NCBI RefSeq assembly: GCF_001469025.1
Contig: NZ_LNIZ01000003.1
Span: forward strand, 246,372-310,371
Reading direction: 5' to 3'
From: Trueperella bernardiae
GTDB taxonomy: Bacteria; Actinomycetota; Actinomycetes; Actinomycetales; Actinomycetaceae
Length of the DNA stretch: 64,000 bases
The translations under genes and the position numbers were made by a program. Under the pieces are notes generated by a model that was not told where the DNA came from, did not search any database, and saw only the letters and a program-made list of their open reading frames with translations. Of the stretch, positions 7,557 to 15,667 are shown one piece after another (the first letter of the stretch is position 1; each line of letters opens with the position of its first letter).

Positions 7557-9274
7557 GCGCTATCACCCTCCACGGGCGCCGACTCGCCCTCCCCGGGCGG
7601 GGTCAGCTCGAACCAGAAGAAGTCGCGCGAGCCGAGGGTCATCGGGTAGCGGCCGTCCTCACCGATCGCGGGGAAGCCGGCGCCGCCAAACACGTCGCGC
7701 ACGTTCCACCCCGCGTACTGCGGCACCTCGACCACCGCGGCGCGCGCCGTGTTGGCCATGTTCATTACGCACAGCATCGCCTGCTCGGAGTTCGCGCGGG
7801 TGAAGGATAGCACCGCCTCGTTGCCCGACTCGCGCAGCTCGAAGTCGCCGTTGCCGAGCACCGGGTAGCGGCGGCGCACCTGCAACGCCCCTCGCATCCA
7901 GTGCAACAACGACGCCGGCTGGGCCAGCTGCGCTTCCACGTTGATCGCCTGATAGTGGTAGACGAGCGACTGGATTGTGGGCAGGTAGAGCTTGCCCGGG
8001 TCGGCGGTGGAGAAGCCCGCGTTGCGGTCCGGGGTCCACTGCATGGGCGTGCGCACCGAATCACGGTCCGGCAACCAAATGTTGTCGCCCATCCCGATCT
8101 CATCCCCGTAGTACAAGCACGGCGAACCGGGCAGCGAGAGCAAGAGTGCGTTGGCCAGCTCGATCTCCGCGCGCGAGTTGCCGAGCAGAGGCGCCAGACG
8201 ACGCCGGATGCCCACGTTCGCCCGCATCCGCGGGTCCTCCGCATACCAGCCATACATCTTGGCCCGCTCCTCGGTGGAGACCATCTCGAGCGTCAGCTCG
8301 TCATGGTTGCGCAAGAACGTACCCCACTGGGAGCTCGCCGGGATCGCGGGGCTGGCATTCAAGATGTCACGAATCGCGGTGGCCCGCTGGTCGCGTAACG
8401 CGTAGTAGATGCGCGGCATGACGGGGAAGTGGAAACACATGTGGCACTCCGGAGTCTCTTCATCCCCGAAGTACTCCACCACGTCCTCCGGCCACTGGTT
8501 GGCCTCAGCCAACATGATCTTGCCTGGGAACTCCTCATCCAGCATGGCGCGTAACTCCGCCAGGTAGGCGTGCGTGCGCGGCAGGTTCTCCCCGTTCGTG
8601 CCCTCCTCCTCAAACAGGTAGGGCACGGCGTCGAGCCGGAAACCGTCAATCCCAAGCCGGGCCCAGAAGCGCACCACGTCCTTAATCGCCTCACGCACCT
8701 GCGGGTTTTCGTAGTTGAGGTCCGGCTGGTGGGAGAAGAAGCGATGCCAGAAATACTGGCGGCGTACCGGATCGAACGTCCAGTTGCTCGCCTCCGTGTC
8801 AATGAAAATGATGCGGGCGTCCGAATAGGCCGTGTCGTCGTCGCTCCACACGTAGAAGTCGCCGAACGGGCCATCCGGATTCGAGCGCGAGGACTGGAAC
8901 CACGGGTGCTGATCCGAGGTGTGGTTGACCACCAGGTCAATGATGATGCGGATCCCGCGCCGGTGGGCCTCCTCGATCAGCTCGCCAAACTCCTCGATCG
9001 TGCCGTACTCGGGCGCAATCGCCGTGAAGTTCGAGACGTCGTACCCGCCGTCGCGCATGGGTGAGGGGTAGAAGGGAGGGATCCACAGGCAATCCACGCC
9101 CAGCCACTGCAGGTAGTCCAGGTGCTCGATGAGGCCGCGGAGGTCACCGGACCCCTTCCCCGTCGAATCCCCGAACGCACGAAGCAGGACCTCGTAGAAG
9201 ACCGCCGTCTTGAACCAGTCCGGATCGTCGGACAGCCCGGGGAAATGACCAGAGTCGAAGTGCGCGTTGGCCAC
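7553..9274 (-). CDS. treS: Trehalose synthase (maltose alpha-D-glucosyltransferase)
   Basis: This 573-residue GH13 enzyme interconverts trehalose and maltose. The N-terminal WFKTAVFYEVLLRAF opens the barrel. Predicted catalytic residues are Asp215 (GFRLDAVPY), Glu257 (MLAEANQW) and Asp325 (RNHDELT). The family calcium/substrate segment PDLNYENPQVR is present. It lies 15 nt downstream of glgE and overlaps mak by 4 nt. Between these partners its likely job is supplying maltose for phosphorylation, channelling trehalose into glucan. There is no fused kinase domain. Confidence 0.96.
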   Translation of the reverse strand: MANAHFDSGHFPGLSDDPDWFKTAVFYEVLLRAFGDSTGKGSGDLRGLIEHLDYLQWLGVDCLWIPPFYPSPMRDGGYDVSNFTAIAPEYGTIEEFGELIEEAHRRGIRIIIDLVVNHTSDQHPWFQSSRSNPDGPFGDFYVWSDDDTAYSDARIIFIDTEASNWTFDPVRRQYFWHRFFSHQPDLNYENPQVREAIKDVVRFWARLGIDGFRLDAVPYLFEEEGTNGENLPRTHAYLAELRAMLDEEFPGKIMLAEANQWPEDVVEYFGDEETPECHMCFHFPVMPRIYYALRDQRATAIRDILNASPAIPASSQWGTFLRNHDELTLEMVSTEERAKMYGWYAEDPRMRANVGIRRRLAPLLGNSRAEIELANALLLSLPGSPCLYYGDEIGMGDNIWLPDRDSVRTPMQWTPDRNAGFSTADPGKLYLPTIQSLVYHYQAINVEAQLAQPASLLHWMRGALQVRRRYPVLGNGDFELRESGNEAVLSFTRANSEQAMLCVMNMANTARAAVVEVPQYAGWNVRDVFGGAGFPAIGEDGRYPMTLGSRDFFWFELTPPGEGESAPVEGDSA

Positions 9275-9289
9275 TAAGCCACCTTTCGG

Positions 9290-11473
9290 TTAGAGAACCT
9301 TGACAGAGAGGATATGTGCGACCGTCCCGTTCGGGTCGAGGTTCACGTACGGGCGGTCGTTCCAGCGGAAGGAGGCGCCCGTCAGCTCGTCATAGACCTC
9401 GATCGCCGGTGAGCCGTCCCAGCGGGCCGACGTGCCAAAGACTGACAGGTCGAGGTCAATAGTGGCCGAGTGGGTCTCGAATGGGTTGAGATTGAGCACT
9501 ACGATCACCATGTCCACCGAGCCATCCGCCGACTCCTCCGGGTGGGAGACCTTGCTGAAGCACAAAATGTTGTCATTATTCGTGGGGTTGATCCGCACGT
9601 TGCGCAGGCGGCGCAGCGCCAGGTGGCGGCTACGCACGTCGTTCAACTTGGTCAGCAGGTCCGAGATACCAAACGCCTCAGCCGAGGACCAGTCCCGGCT
9701 TTTGTATTCGTACTTCTCATTATCGATCTGCTCCTCCGCACCCGGGCGCGCCACGTTCTCCGCCAGCTCGTATCCCGAGTAGATGCCCCAGGTTGGCGAG
9801 CCGGTAGCGGCGAGGATGGCCCGGATCTTGAAAGCCGGCACGCCGCCGCGCTGCATGTACGGGGTGAGGATGTCGTGCGTCGTCGGCCAAAACGCCGGAC
9901 GCACCCGCGAATCCGACTCCGCCGAGAGCTCCCACAGGTAGTCCTCGATCTCCTTCTTCTCATTCCGCCACGCGAAGTAGTTGTAGGACTGGTGGAAGCC
10001 CACCGCGCCCAGGGTCTGCAGCATCGGCGGCTTCGTGAACGCCTCGGCCAGGAAGATGACCTCCGGATGCTCCGCCCGGAACTCCTCCAGCAGGCGCTTC
10101 CAGAACATGACCGGCTTCGTGTGCGGATTATCTACGCGGAAGAGCGTCACCCCGTGGGAGACCCACAGCTTCAGGATCCGCTTGATCTCCTGGTAGATCC
10201 CCTCCGGGTCGTTATCGAAGTTCAGCGGGTAGATATCCTGGTACTTCTTCGGAGGGTTCTCCGCGTAGGCGATCGTGCCATCCACGCGCGTGGTGAACCA
10301 CTCCGGGTGTTCCTTCAACCACGGGTGATCGGGGGAGCACTGGAGCGCGATGTCGAGCGCCACCTCCATGCCCAGCTCCCGGGCGCGTGCCACAAACGCG
10401 TCGAAGTCCTCGAACGTGCCCAGGTCCGGGTGGATCGCGTCATGGCCGCCGTCGGCAGAACCGATCGCGTACGGCGATCCCGGATCCTCCGGGATGGAAT
10501 CGAGGGAGTTGTTGCGCCCCTTCTTGTTCGTTTCACCGATCGGGTGGATCGGGGTGAGGTAGACGACGTCGAAGCCCATCGCCGCGATACGATCCAGCGC
10601 CTCAGCGGCGGTCTTCAGCGTGCCCGACACCCACTTCTCAGCCGCCGCGTCGTAGTAGCAGCCCGCCGAGCGCGGGAAGAACTCGTACCACGAGCCCACG
10701 AGCGCGCGCTCGCGGTCCACGTTCACCTTCAGCCGCGCCGATTCCGTGACCAGGTCACGCAACGGGTAGGTGGCGAGCGCCCGGCGCACGTCCTCCGAGG
10801 TGGCCGCGGCGAAGCGCAGGTTGATCGCCACCCGGTCACGCTTCATCACCGAGATTGCATCGCGCAGGATCTTGCGCTCCTCGCTACGCGCCGGCATCTT
10901 CTCCATCGCGCGGGTGAGCACACGCGCGCCCTCGAGGAATACCAGCTCCGTGTCCTGACCGGCGTTGAGCTTGATGTCGGCGTCGTGGTACCACGTGGCA
11001 ACCGGGTCAGACCACGCGCGCACGAAAAACTCCCACGTGCCCGGGTGGGTGGGGGTGAGCCAGCCCTTGTAAATGTTGAGCCCCGGGTGGGAGTCGTACA
11101 TGATCGACTCCTGCACCTCGCGCCCCTCCGGATCCACGAGCACGGCGGCAGCGCCAAACTGGTCGTGGCCCTCGCGGAACACCGTGGCGGTGACGGGGAA
11201 TGCCTCGCCCTGCGTGCCCTTCGCCGGCCACGCGCCGTTCTGCAGGCTCGGCTGGACGTCGACGATCGGGATGCGGCCCAGCGTGGGCGCCTCGGCGGCC
11301 TTTGTGGCCTTGGTGGTGCGGCGCGTGGTGGCGCGCGGCTTGCGCGCTGCGGGCTTCTTCGCCGGCGCCTTTGCAACGGCAGGAGCCTTGCCAGCAGGCG
11401 CCTTCGTGGCGGCTTCAGCGGCAGAAGCAGGAACAGCGGGCTGGGTGAAATCGTTGCTAGTCACGTTTTTCAT
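9290..11473 (-). CDS. glgE: Alpha-1,4-glucan:maltose-1-phosphate maltosyltransferase
   Basis: GlgE extends alpha-1,4-glucan with maltosyl units from maltose-1-phosphate. Counting from ATG 11473, Asp448 (FRVDNPH), Glu477 (FLAEAF) and Asp534 (TTHDIL) match the catalytic triad, with the same 29- and 57-residue spacing as Streptomyces GlgE. The domain proper begins near GRIPIVDVQPS. It is preceded by about 55 extra residues rich in Lys, Ala, Pro and Arg (for example KAPAKKPAARKPR), resembling a histone H1 tail. No Shine-Dalgarno is evident. TAGGAT (11472-11477) lies 7 nt before an in-frame GTG at 11464, so a leaderless start there is attractive. It is the first gene of the glgE-treS-mak-glgB run. 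Confidence 0.96.
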   Translation of the reverse strand: MKNVTSNDFTQPAVPASAAEAATKAPAGKAPAVAKAPAKKPAARKPRATTRRTTKATKAAEAPTLGRIPIVDVQPSLQNGAWPAKGTQGEAFPVTATVFREGHDQFGAAAVLVDPEGREVQESIMYDSHPGLNIYKGWLTPTHPGTWEFFVRAWSDPVATWYHDADIKLNAGQDTELVFLEGARVLTRAMEKMPARSEERKILRDAISVMKRDRVAINLRFAAATSEDVRRALATYPLRDLVTESARLKVNVDRERALVGSWYEFFPRSAGCYYDAAAEKWVSGTLKTAAEALDRIAAMGFDVVYLTPIHPIGETNKKGRNNSLDSIPEDPGSPYAIGSADGGHDAIHPDLGTFEDFDAFVARARELGMEVALDIALQCSPDHPWLKEHPEWFTTRVDGTIAYAENPPKKYQDIYPLNFDNDPEGIYQEIKRILKLWVSHGVTLFRVDNPHTKPVMFWKRLLEEFRAEHPEVIFLAEAFTKPPMLQTLGAVGFHQSYNYFAWRNEKKEIEDYLWELSAESDSRVRPAFWPTTHDILTPYMQRGGVPAFKIRAILAATGSPTWGIYSGYELAENVARPGAEEQIDNEKYEYKSRDWSSAEAFGISDLLTKLNDVRSRHLALRRLRNVRINPTNNDNILCFSKVSHPEESADGSVDMVIVVLNLNPFETHSATIDLDLSVFGTSARWDGSPAIEVYDELTGASFRWNDRPYVNLDPNGTVAHILSVKVL

Positions 11474-11524
11474 CCTATGCCAAAGGCCGCAACTTTACTG
11501 CCGCAATCAGCCGGTATCGAAATG

Positions 11525-12613
11525 CTACATGTGCGTGCGCATCACGGTGACGGGATCGCGGTAGGCGGCAACAACGCCGGGCGTGAACGCCGCGAACACC
11601 GCCGCAGTGACCGTCAGGATGAAGGTTGCCAGCGCAAACGTCCAGGGCACGGCCACGCCGCGGGTTGCGAGCACGATGTGCGCGCCCAGCACGCCGGCCG
11701 CGGCGCCCAGTAACGCGGAGTAGGCCACGCGCAACTGGACGAAGGCTACGAGCTGAGAGCGGGTGATGCCGAGCGTGCGGCGTCGTCCAAGATCGCGGGC
11801 GTGGAGGAGGACGTCGGCGAACACGACGCCAAACACGATAAGCAGCCCGGCTCCCATCGTCTGCGCCACGTTTGCAGTGCCCGAGCTACGCAGGATCCCC
11901 ATAACCTTGAGCGATTCGGCTGCCGACGCCGCCGCCGACTGCTTGGCGATCTCGATCCCTGGGAATTCGCCGACGACGTCGGAGACGTCCCGCTCCATGC
12001 CCGAGAGCACCTCGAGGCTGCGTGCCACCACGTGCAGGCGTGCGTAGGCGCCGGCCTCCTCGGTAGAGATGGCGTAGGAGTTGAGGTCGGTGAACGGGGG
12101 TCGCGCCGCGAAAGTGCCGACCACCGCCCACTGCTCCCCGGCGGGGGACTCCACGTAGCCCACCCCGTCGACAAGCCGGAGCGCGTCGAGCGCCCCGGGG
12201 CCGATGACGACCTCGTGGGGGTCGGGCATCCGGCCCGAGGTGAGTGTGAGCGCGCCGTCGACGTCGCCGGCGATGTGGGACAGTGGCACGGGCGTCGAGT
12301 CCTGGCCGAGGTTGCCGGCTACGATGTCCTGCGGGGTGGTCATGGCCAGCGCGCGTTCGACCGAGGACAGCGAGCGCACCGAGTCCACGATCGGCATCCC
12401 GATCACCTGCTGCTCGCCGTCGGTGAGCTTGAACGTGCGCGCCTCGGGGGCGTTGAGCGACTCGCTGATGGAATCGTAGGTGGCGGCGTTCGAGCCCGCG
12501 CTCGCCATCGTAATGGCGCCCATGCCGGCGGTCAGGAAGGCGATGAGGAGGGCCGCCACGGGAGAGGAGCGGAAGGCGCGCCAGGATTCGGCGAGGAGTT
12601 CGGCGATGTTCAT
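11525..12613 (-). CDS. MacB/FtsX-type ABC transporter permease
   Basis: This 362-residue permease has an N-terminal helix (ALLIAFLTAGMGAITMASA), a large extracytoplasmic MacB_PCD-like domain and three C-terminal helices ending at YRDPVTVMRTHM, the usual four-helix FtsX layout. Such permeases act as mechanotransmission modules rather than classical channels. The start overlaps the ATPase gene by 4 nt, completing an adaptor-ATPase-permease operon. The neighbouring secreted peptide at 14384 hints that the system may handle or resist a peptide. That link is inference. Confidence 0.87.
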   Translation of the reverse strand: MNIAELLAESWRAFRSSPVAALLIAFLTAGMGAITMASAGSNAATYDSISESLNAPEARTFKLTDGEQQVIGMPIVDSVRSLSSVERALAMTTPQDIVAGNLGQDSTPVPLSHIAGDVDGALTLTSGRMPDPHEVVIGPGALDALRLVDGVGYVESPAGEQWAVVGTFAARPPFTDLNSYAISTEEAGAYARLHVVARSLEVLSGMERDVSDVVGEFPGIEIAKQSAAASAAESLKVMGILRSSGTANVAQTMGAGLLIVFGVVFADVLLHARDLGRRRTLGITRSQLVAFVQLRVAYSALLGAAAGVLGAHIVLATRGVAVPWTFALATFILTVTAAVFAAFTPGVVAAYRDPVTVMRTHM

Positions 12614-13251
12614 AGGGCGAGCACCCTGTCCGCGCGTTCCAGCACCACCGGGTCATGCGTGGCGATGACGACGGCGCGCCCGGACGCCGCCATGTCGCCG
12701 AGCGCGTCGAGGACGATCGCGGAATTTGCGGGGTCGAGATTGCCTGTCGGCTCGTCGGCGAGCACGACGGCCGGGTCGTTGACCAGCGCCCGGCACAGCG
12801 CCACTCGTTGCGCCTGGCCGCCCGAGATCTGGGCCGGGCGGTGGGTGGCCCGTTCCTCCAGGCCGACCTCCGCTAGGAGGCGGCGGGCGCGCTCGAGGAG
12901 GTCGGCCCGGCGCGCGCCCGCATACAGCCCGGGCTCGATCACCGAGTCGATCATCGGGCGTGCCGGGTCGAGCTCGGAATCTTGAAAGACGAAGCCGAAC
13001 TCGCGTGCCCGCACGGAGGAGATCTCGTGGTCCTTGAGCGTGGTGAGGTTCCTCCCGCGTAGCCGGATCGTGCCCGACGTCGGGCGCAACAACATGCCCA
13101 GGATGTAGAGGAGCGTGGACTTCCCGCGGCCGGACGGGCCGGTCACCGCCGTCACGCCGGCCTCGAAGTCGTGGGTCAGGCCGTCGAAGAGCTCGGGCAG
13201 GGAGGCCTTGTAGCGAAAGGTGAGGTCCGTGACGGTGAGGATTCCGGTCAC
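12610..13251 (-). CDS. ABC transporter ATP-binding protein (MacB/LolD-like)
   Basis: This 213-residue ATPase has an intact Walker A GPSGRGKST (38-46), Q-loop VFQDSELDP, signature ISGGQAQR (about 142-149), Walker B VVLADEPTG and H-loop THD, so it should hydrolyse ATP. I chose GTG 13251, which overlaps the adaptor stop as GTGA and follows GGAGGAG. The longer upstream extension in the same frame is low-complexity Arg/Gly sequence antisense in character and is rejected. It powers the permease encoded immediately downstream. Confidence 0.93.
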   Translation of the reverse strand: MTGILTVTDLTFRYKASLPELFDGLTHDFEAGVTAVTGPSGRGKSTLLYILGMLLRPTSGTIRLRGRNLTTLKDHEISSVRAREFGFVFQDSELDPARPMIDSVIEPGLYAGARRADLLERARRLLAEVGLEERATHRPAQISGGQAQRVALCRALVNDPAVVLADEPTGNLDPANSAIVLDALGDMAASGRAVVIATHDPVVLERADRVLAL

Positions 13252-14303
13252 GACTCCTCCTCCTGCGGCCCCGACAACAGGAGCGTGTCGCCTTCCTCCA
13301 CTCCCTCGACAACCGCGAGGCCGCCCGAGACGCCCACGACCGTGACGTTCACGCTCTCCTGCGCATCTCCCGCCACGCGGGTCACGCTGGTGGTGCCGTC
13401 GGCGTGGGTGCTGATCGCGGCCACCGGGACGGTCACGCCCGTGGCAGGAGGGACGAGGACGACGTCGGTCAGCAGCGAGGCCGTGGCGGTGGGCGGGAGG
13501 GCGTCGCATTCCTCGCCGCAGACGAGCCCGCCGTCGGCGCCGAGCAACTCGAGCGAGATGCCCTCGTCGGTGGTGCTGGACTGGCCGACCACCCCGTCCC
13601 ACGTCAGCTCACCGTGGTGGACGCGCACCGTCGTTCCGGGTGGGATCATTCCCGCCTGGGTGGGGGTGACGATCATAGCGAAGATCGGATCGCGGTCCAG
13701 GATAGAGATCGCCCGCTCCCCGCCGGATAACCGGGCGCCCGGATAGAGGATCGACCTATCGATCATGACCGGGGTCGCCTCGGAGGGGATGGCGATGAGC
13801 TGGCCGATCGGCACCACGTCGTCGAAGCCGGCGCCATGCTCGGCGAGCAGGGCCTTCATCGCCGCCCGCGTGGCCGCGGTGAACTTCTGCCCAGGTTCGG
13901 CGAGGAAACCGGTGTCGACCAGCATCTGGTTGAGCTGGGCGACGTCGTCGCCCGAGTCGCCGGGCGCGAGGTCGCGCCAGAATGGGGTAGAGCCGACGAC
14001 GGCGAAGACGGGCCGGGCGTCGACCTGGTAGAGAATGTCGCCCTGTGAGGCAGTGGAGGCGTCCGTGACCTTGAGGACGTAGCCCTCCAGCGCGTTGACC
14101 GTCAGGGGGAGCGCCTGCCTGCTCACGCTCGCCGTGAGGACGATCTTGTGCTCGATCGTTCCCGACGTGGCCTCGACCGTGGTGGGCGCGGCGTCCTTGG
14201 TAGGTGCGGAGCTCGGGGACGCGACGGTGTACCCCGCCCAGAAGACGCCGGCGAGCACGACGACGGCGCCGAGGAGTGTCGCGAGAGCACGAAAACCTTT
14301 CAT
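13248..14303 (-). CDS. Membrane-anchored periplasmic-adaptor-like protein with peptidoglycan-binding domain
   Basis: This 351-residue protein has one N-terminal membrane anchor (about 8-28) and a MacA/HlyD-like beta region (VEATSGTIEH, then YVLKVTDASTASQGD). A peptidoglycan-binding helical insert follows (PGDSGDDVAQLNQMLVDTG), and further beta segments (VVPIGQLIAIPSE onward) end in a barrel with RVAGDAQESVNVTVVG. Proteins of this shape accompany MacB-type ABC pairs in Gram-positive actinobacteria and probably dock the transporter to the wall. It is the first gene of the three-gene minus-strand operon, followed by ATPase and permease with 4-nt overlaps. Confidence 0.85.
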   Translation of the reverse strand: MKGFRALATLLGAVVVLAGVFWAGYTVASPSSAPTKDAAPTTVEATSGTIEHKIVLTASVSRQALPLTVNALEGYVLKVTDASTASQGDILYQVDARPVFAVVGSTPFWRDLAPGDSGDDVAQLNQMLVDTGFLAEPGQKFTAATRAAMKALLAEHGAGFDDVVPIGQLIAIPSEATPVMIDRSILYPGARLSGGERAISILDRDPIFAMIVTPTQAGMIPPGTTVRVHHGELTWDGVVGQSSTTDEGISLELLGADGGLVCGEECDALPPTATASLLTDVVLVPPATGVTVPVAAISTHADGTTSVTRVAGDAQESVNVTVVGVSGGLAVVEGVEEGDTLLLSGPQEEES

Positions 14304-14383
14304 ACGGGTTCCCTTACATGCGCAGCGTTCTGGATCAAGCGGGAGGCCTGAACTTGCGGTGTTGGTTCGCTACTCAGAATCAA

Positions 14384-14704
14384 CTAGTTGATGATCTTAG
14401 GCGCGCACGTAGCGTAGGTGCCTTTCCAGAGTAGCCATGGCGAACTTGCAGACCACGTCTTGGTCCCTCCAGATGTGGTGTATCCCCATCCCACATACTC
14501 GCCGTACTTCGAGTAAACGGTCGAACCGCCGAGTTTAAGAGTCATAGTAGCGAAACGCTGTTGCTCACCTCTGACAGCATTCCTTGCGATTGTTGCGCAA
14601 GAATGAGTCCCCGATTTTGTACCAGCCGAAGCAGGTATTGTAGCGCCAAATACGAGCGCTACCGACATCATGGTCGCAGCAACGACTCTACCAAATCTCT
14701 TCAT
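14384..14704 (-). CDS. Small secreted two-cysteine peptide, possibly lactococcin 972-like
   Basis: This 106-residue protein has a clear signal peptide (MKRFGRVVAATMMSVALVFG, cleavage likely after IPASA) leaving about 79 residues. The mature part contains exactly two cysteines, one in GTHSCATIAR and one near the end in TYATCAPK, so a disulfide is plausible, and it is rich in Gly, Ser, Thr, Tyr and Trp. AAGGA lies 9 nt before ATG 14704. The HS-AT motif and the aromatic Gly-rich sequence recall lactococcin 972-type bacteriocins, and such peptides often sit beside adaptor/ABC operons like the one at 11525-14303. The resemblance is weak and the function unproven. Local composition is less GC-rich than its neighbours, suggesting acquisition. 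Confidence 0.6.
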   Translation of the reverse strand: MKRFGRVVAATMMSVALVFGATIPASAGTKSGTHSCATIARNAVRGEQQRFATMTLKLGGSTVYSKYGEYVGWGYTTSGGTKTWSASSPWLLWKGTYATCAPKIIN

Positions 14705-14858
14705 GAGATTATTCCTTCTATCATCACTGAAATAGGTACTTTCAGGTTAAATGTCGGGCATTCTTCCATCAAGGATACCTACTACTGCCTTGGTAGGATG
14801 GCAAGATTTAGTCTGATTTGCCATAGTTGATAACGGATTGCTTTGAAGGATGGTTTTC

Positions 14859-15599
14859 ATGCGTAAGCCTTTCTGTGCCGTACTTGTGACTGTTTTGCTC
14901 GCGGGTTGTTCTGTTCCCCAGGCACAACAGCCCGACGCCCCGACGTCCGAGGGCACGGGGACCTCGGAGGGGCCGTCGCGGGACTGGGATCCCAAGGCGT
15001 GGGAGCCAACCGTCACCATTACGCGCCCCTCGCTGACCGAGGACGAGAAGGATCAGACCCGCAAAGAGGTTGCACGGCAATTCGTCACGGATCCCGAGCT
15101 GCTTGAGAGCCTGCCTGATGTGCCCGTCGTCGCCTATTACGATTCGTTCCGAGAACAAGAAAAGAAGATGGCCGAGTGTATGACCGACGCCGGCTTTAGC
15201 GCCAAAGCACTTCAAACGGGCGGCCTGTCCTATGGTAAGTATCCCGAGTTGCAAGAGCGGGCATTCCAGCTGGCGGGATACACGTGCCAAATGCAGTTTC
15301 CCTTCGACCCGGCCCTCGCCCGCGACTGGTCAGCCGAGCAGGTCGGGCTCGTCTACGACTACTGGAACGAGTACATGATTCCGTGCCTGGAGGGGTACGG
15401 CTATGCGACGGACGTCTCCAAGCGCCCCTCGCGTGAATCCTACGTGCAGAACTTCTTCGCCGAGGACGGCTCGGGGCGGGAGTGGTTCCCCACCGACCTC
15501 CAGCCTGCTCTCGAAGCCGAGGGCGGCCACGACGACGTCCTCGAGGCCTGCCCGGCGCTTCCCCCGAGCGACATGCTCTACGGGGTTGCCCTCAAGTAG
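14859..15599 (+). CDS. Lipoprotein of unknown function
   Basis: A 246-residue exported lipoprotein: the signal MRKPFCAVLVTVLLAGC carries a lipobox (LLAGC) for lipidation and signal peptidase II. A Pro/Ser/Gly-rich tether follows, then a soluble domain with CMTDAGF, YTCQMQF, IPCLEGYGY and EACPAL, i.e. four further cysteines that could form two disulfides. I chose ATG 14859 rather than 14850 because GAAGGA is 8 nt before it and overlaps the earlier ATG. It is transcribed divergently from the two-cysteine peptide and convergently with glgP. I do not recognise the domain. The MxxCMxxxGF pattern is seen in actinomycete lipoproteins of unknown role. Confidence 0.8.
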   Translation: MRKPFCAVLVTVLLAGCSVPQAQQPDAPTSEGTGTSEGPSRDWDPKAWEPTVTITRPSLTEDEKDQTRKEVARQFVTDPELLESLPDVPVVAYYDSFREQEKKMAECMTDAGFSAKALQTGGLSYGKYPELQERAFQLAGYTCQMQFPFDPALARDWSAEQVGLVYDYWNEYMIPCLEGYGYATDVSKRPSRESYVQNFFAEDGSGREWFPTDLQPALEAEGGHDDVLEACPALPPSDMLYGVALK

Positions 15600-15615
15600 C
15601 GCCTAGAAACGCAGT

Positions 15616-15641
15616 GGTGCCCGCGCAATCGCGCGGGCACC
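15616..15641. terminator. Bidirectional terminator hairpin between lipoprotein and glgP
   Basis: GC-rich 11-nt perfect arms (15616-15626, 15631-15641) flank an AATC loop. The hairpin lies between two convergent genes ending at 15599 and 15668, so it can serve both transcripts. Confidence 0.7.
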
Positions 15642-15667
15642 CCGTGGGATCAGATCGCTTTTACACG

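Noticed and set aside
9470..11713. Very long plus-strand open frame opposite glgE
   Set aside because: It is the antisense of a certain gene in GC-rich sequence. Its translation is Arg/His/Val-rich with no recognisable motif and no ribosome binding site.
12610..13602. Longer version of the ABC ATPase gene starting at 13602
   Set aside because: The extra N-terminal residues are Arg/Gly low-complexity antisense of the adaptor gene. GTG 13251 has a ribosome site and an overlapping stop.
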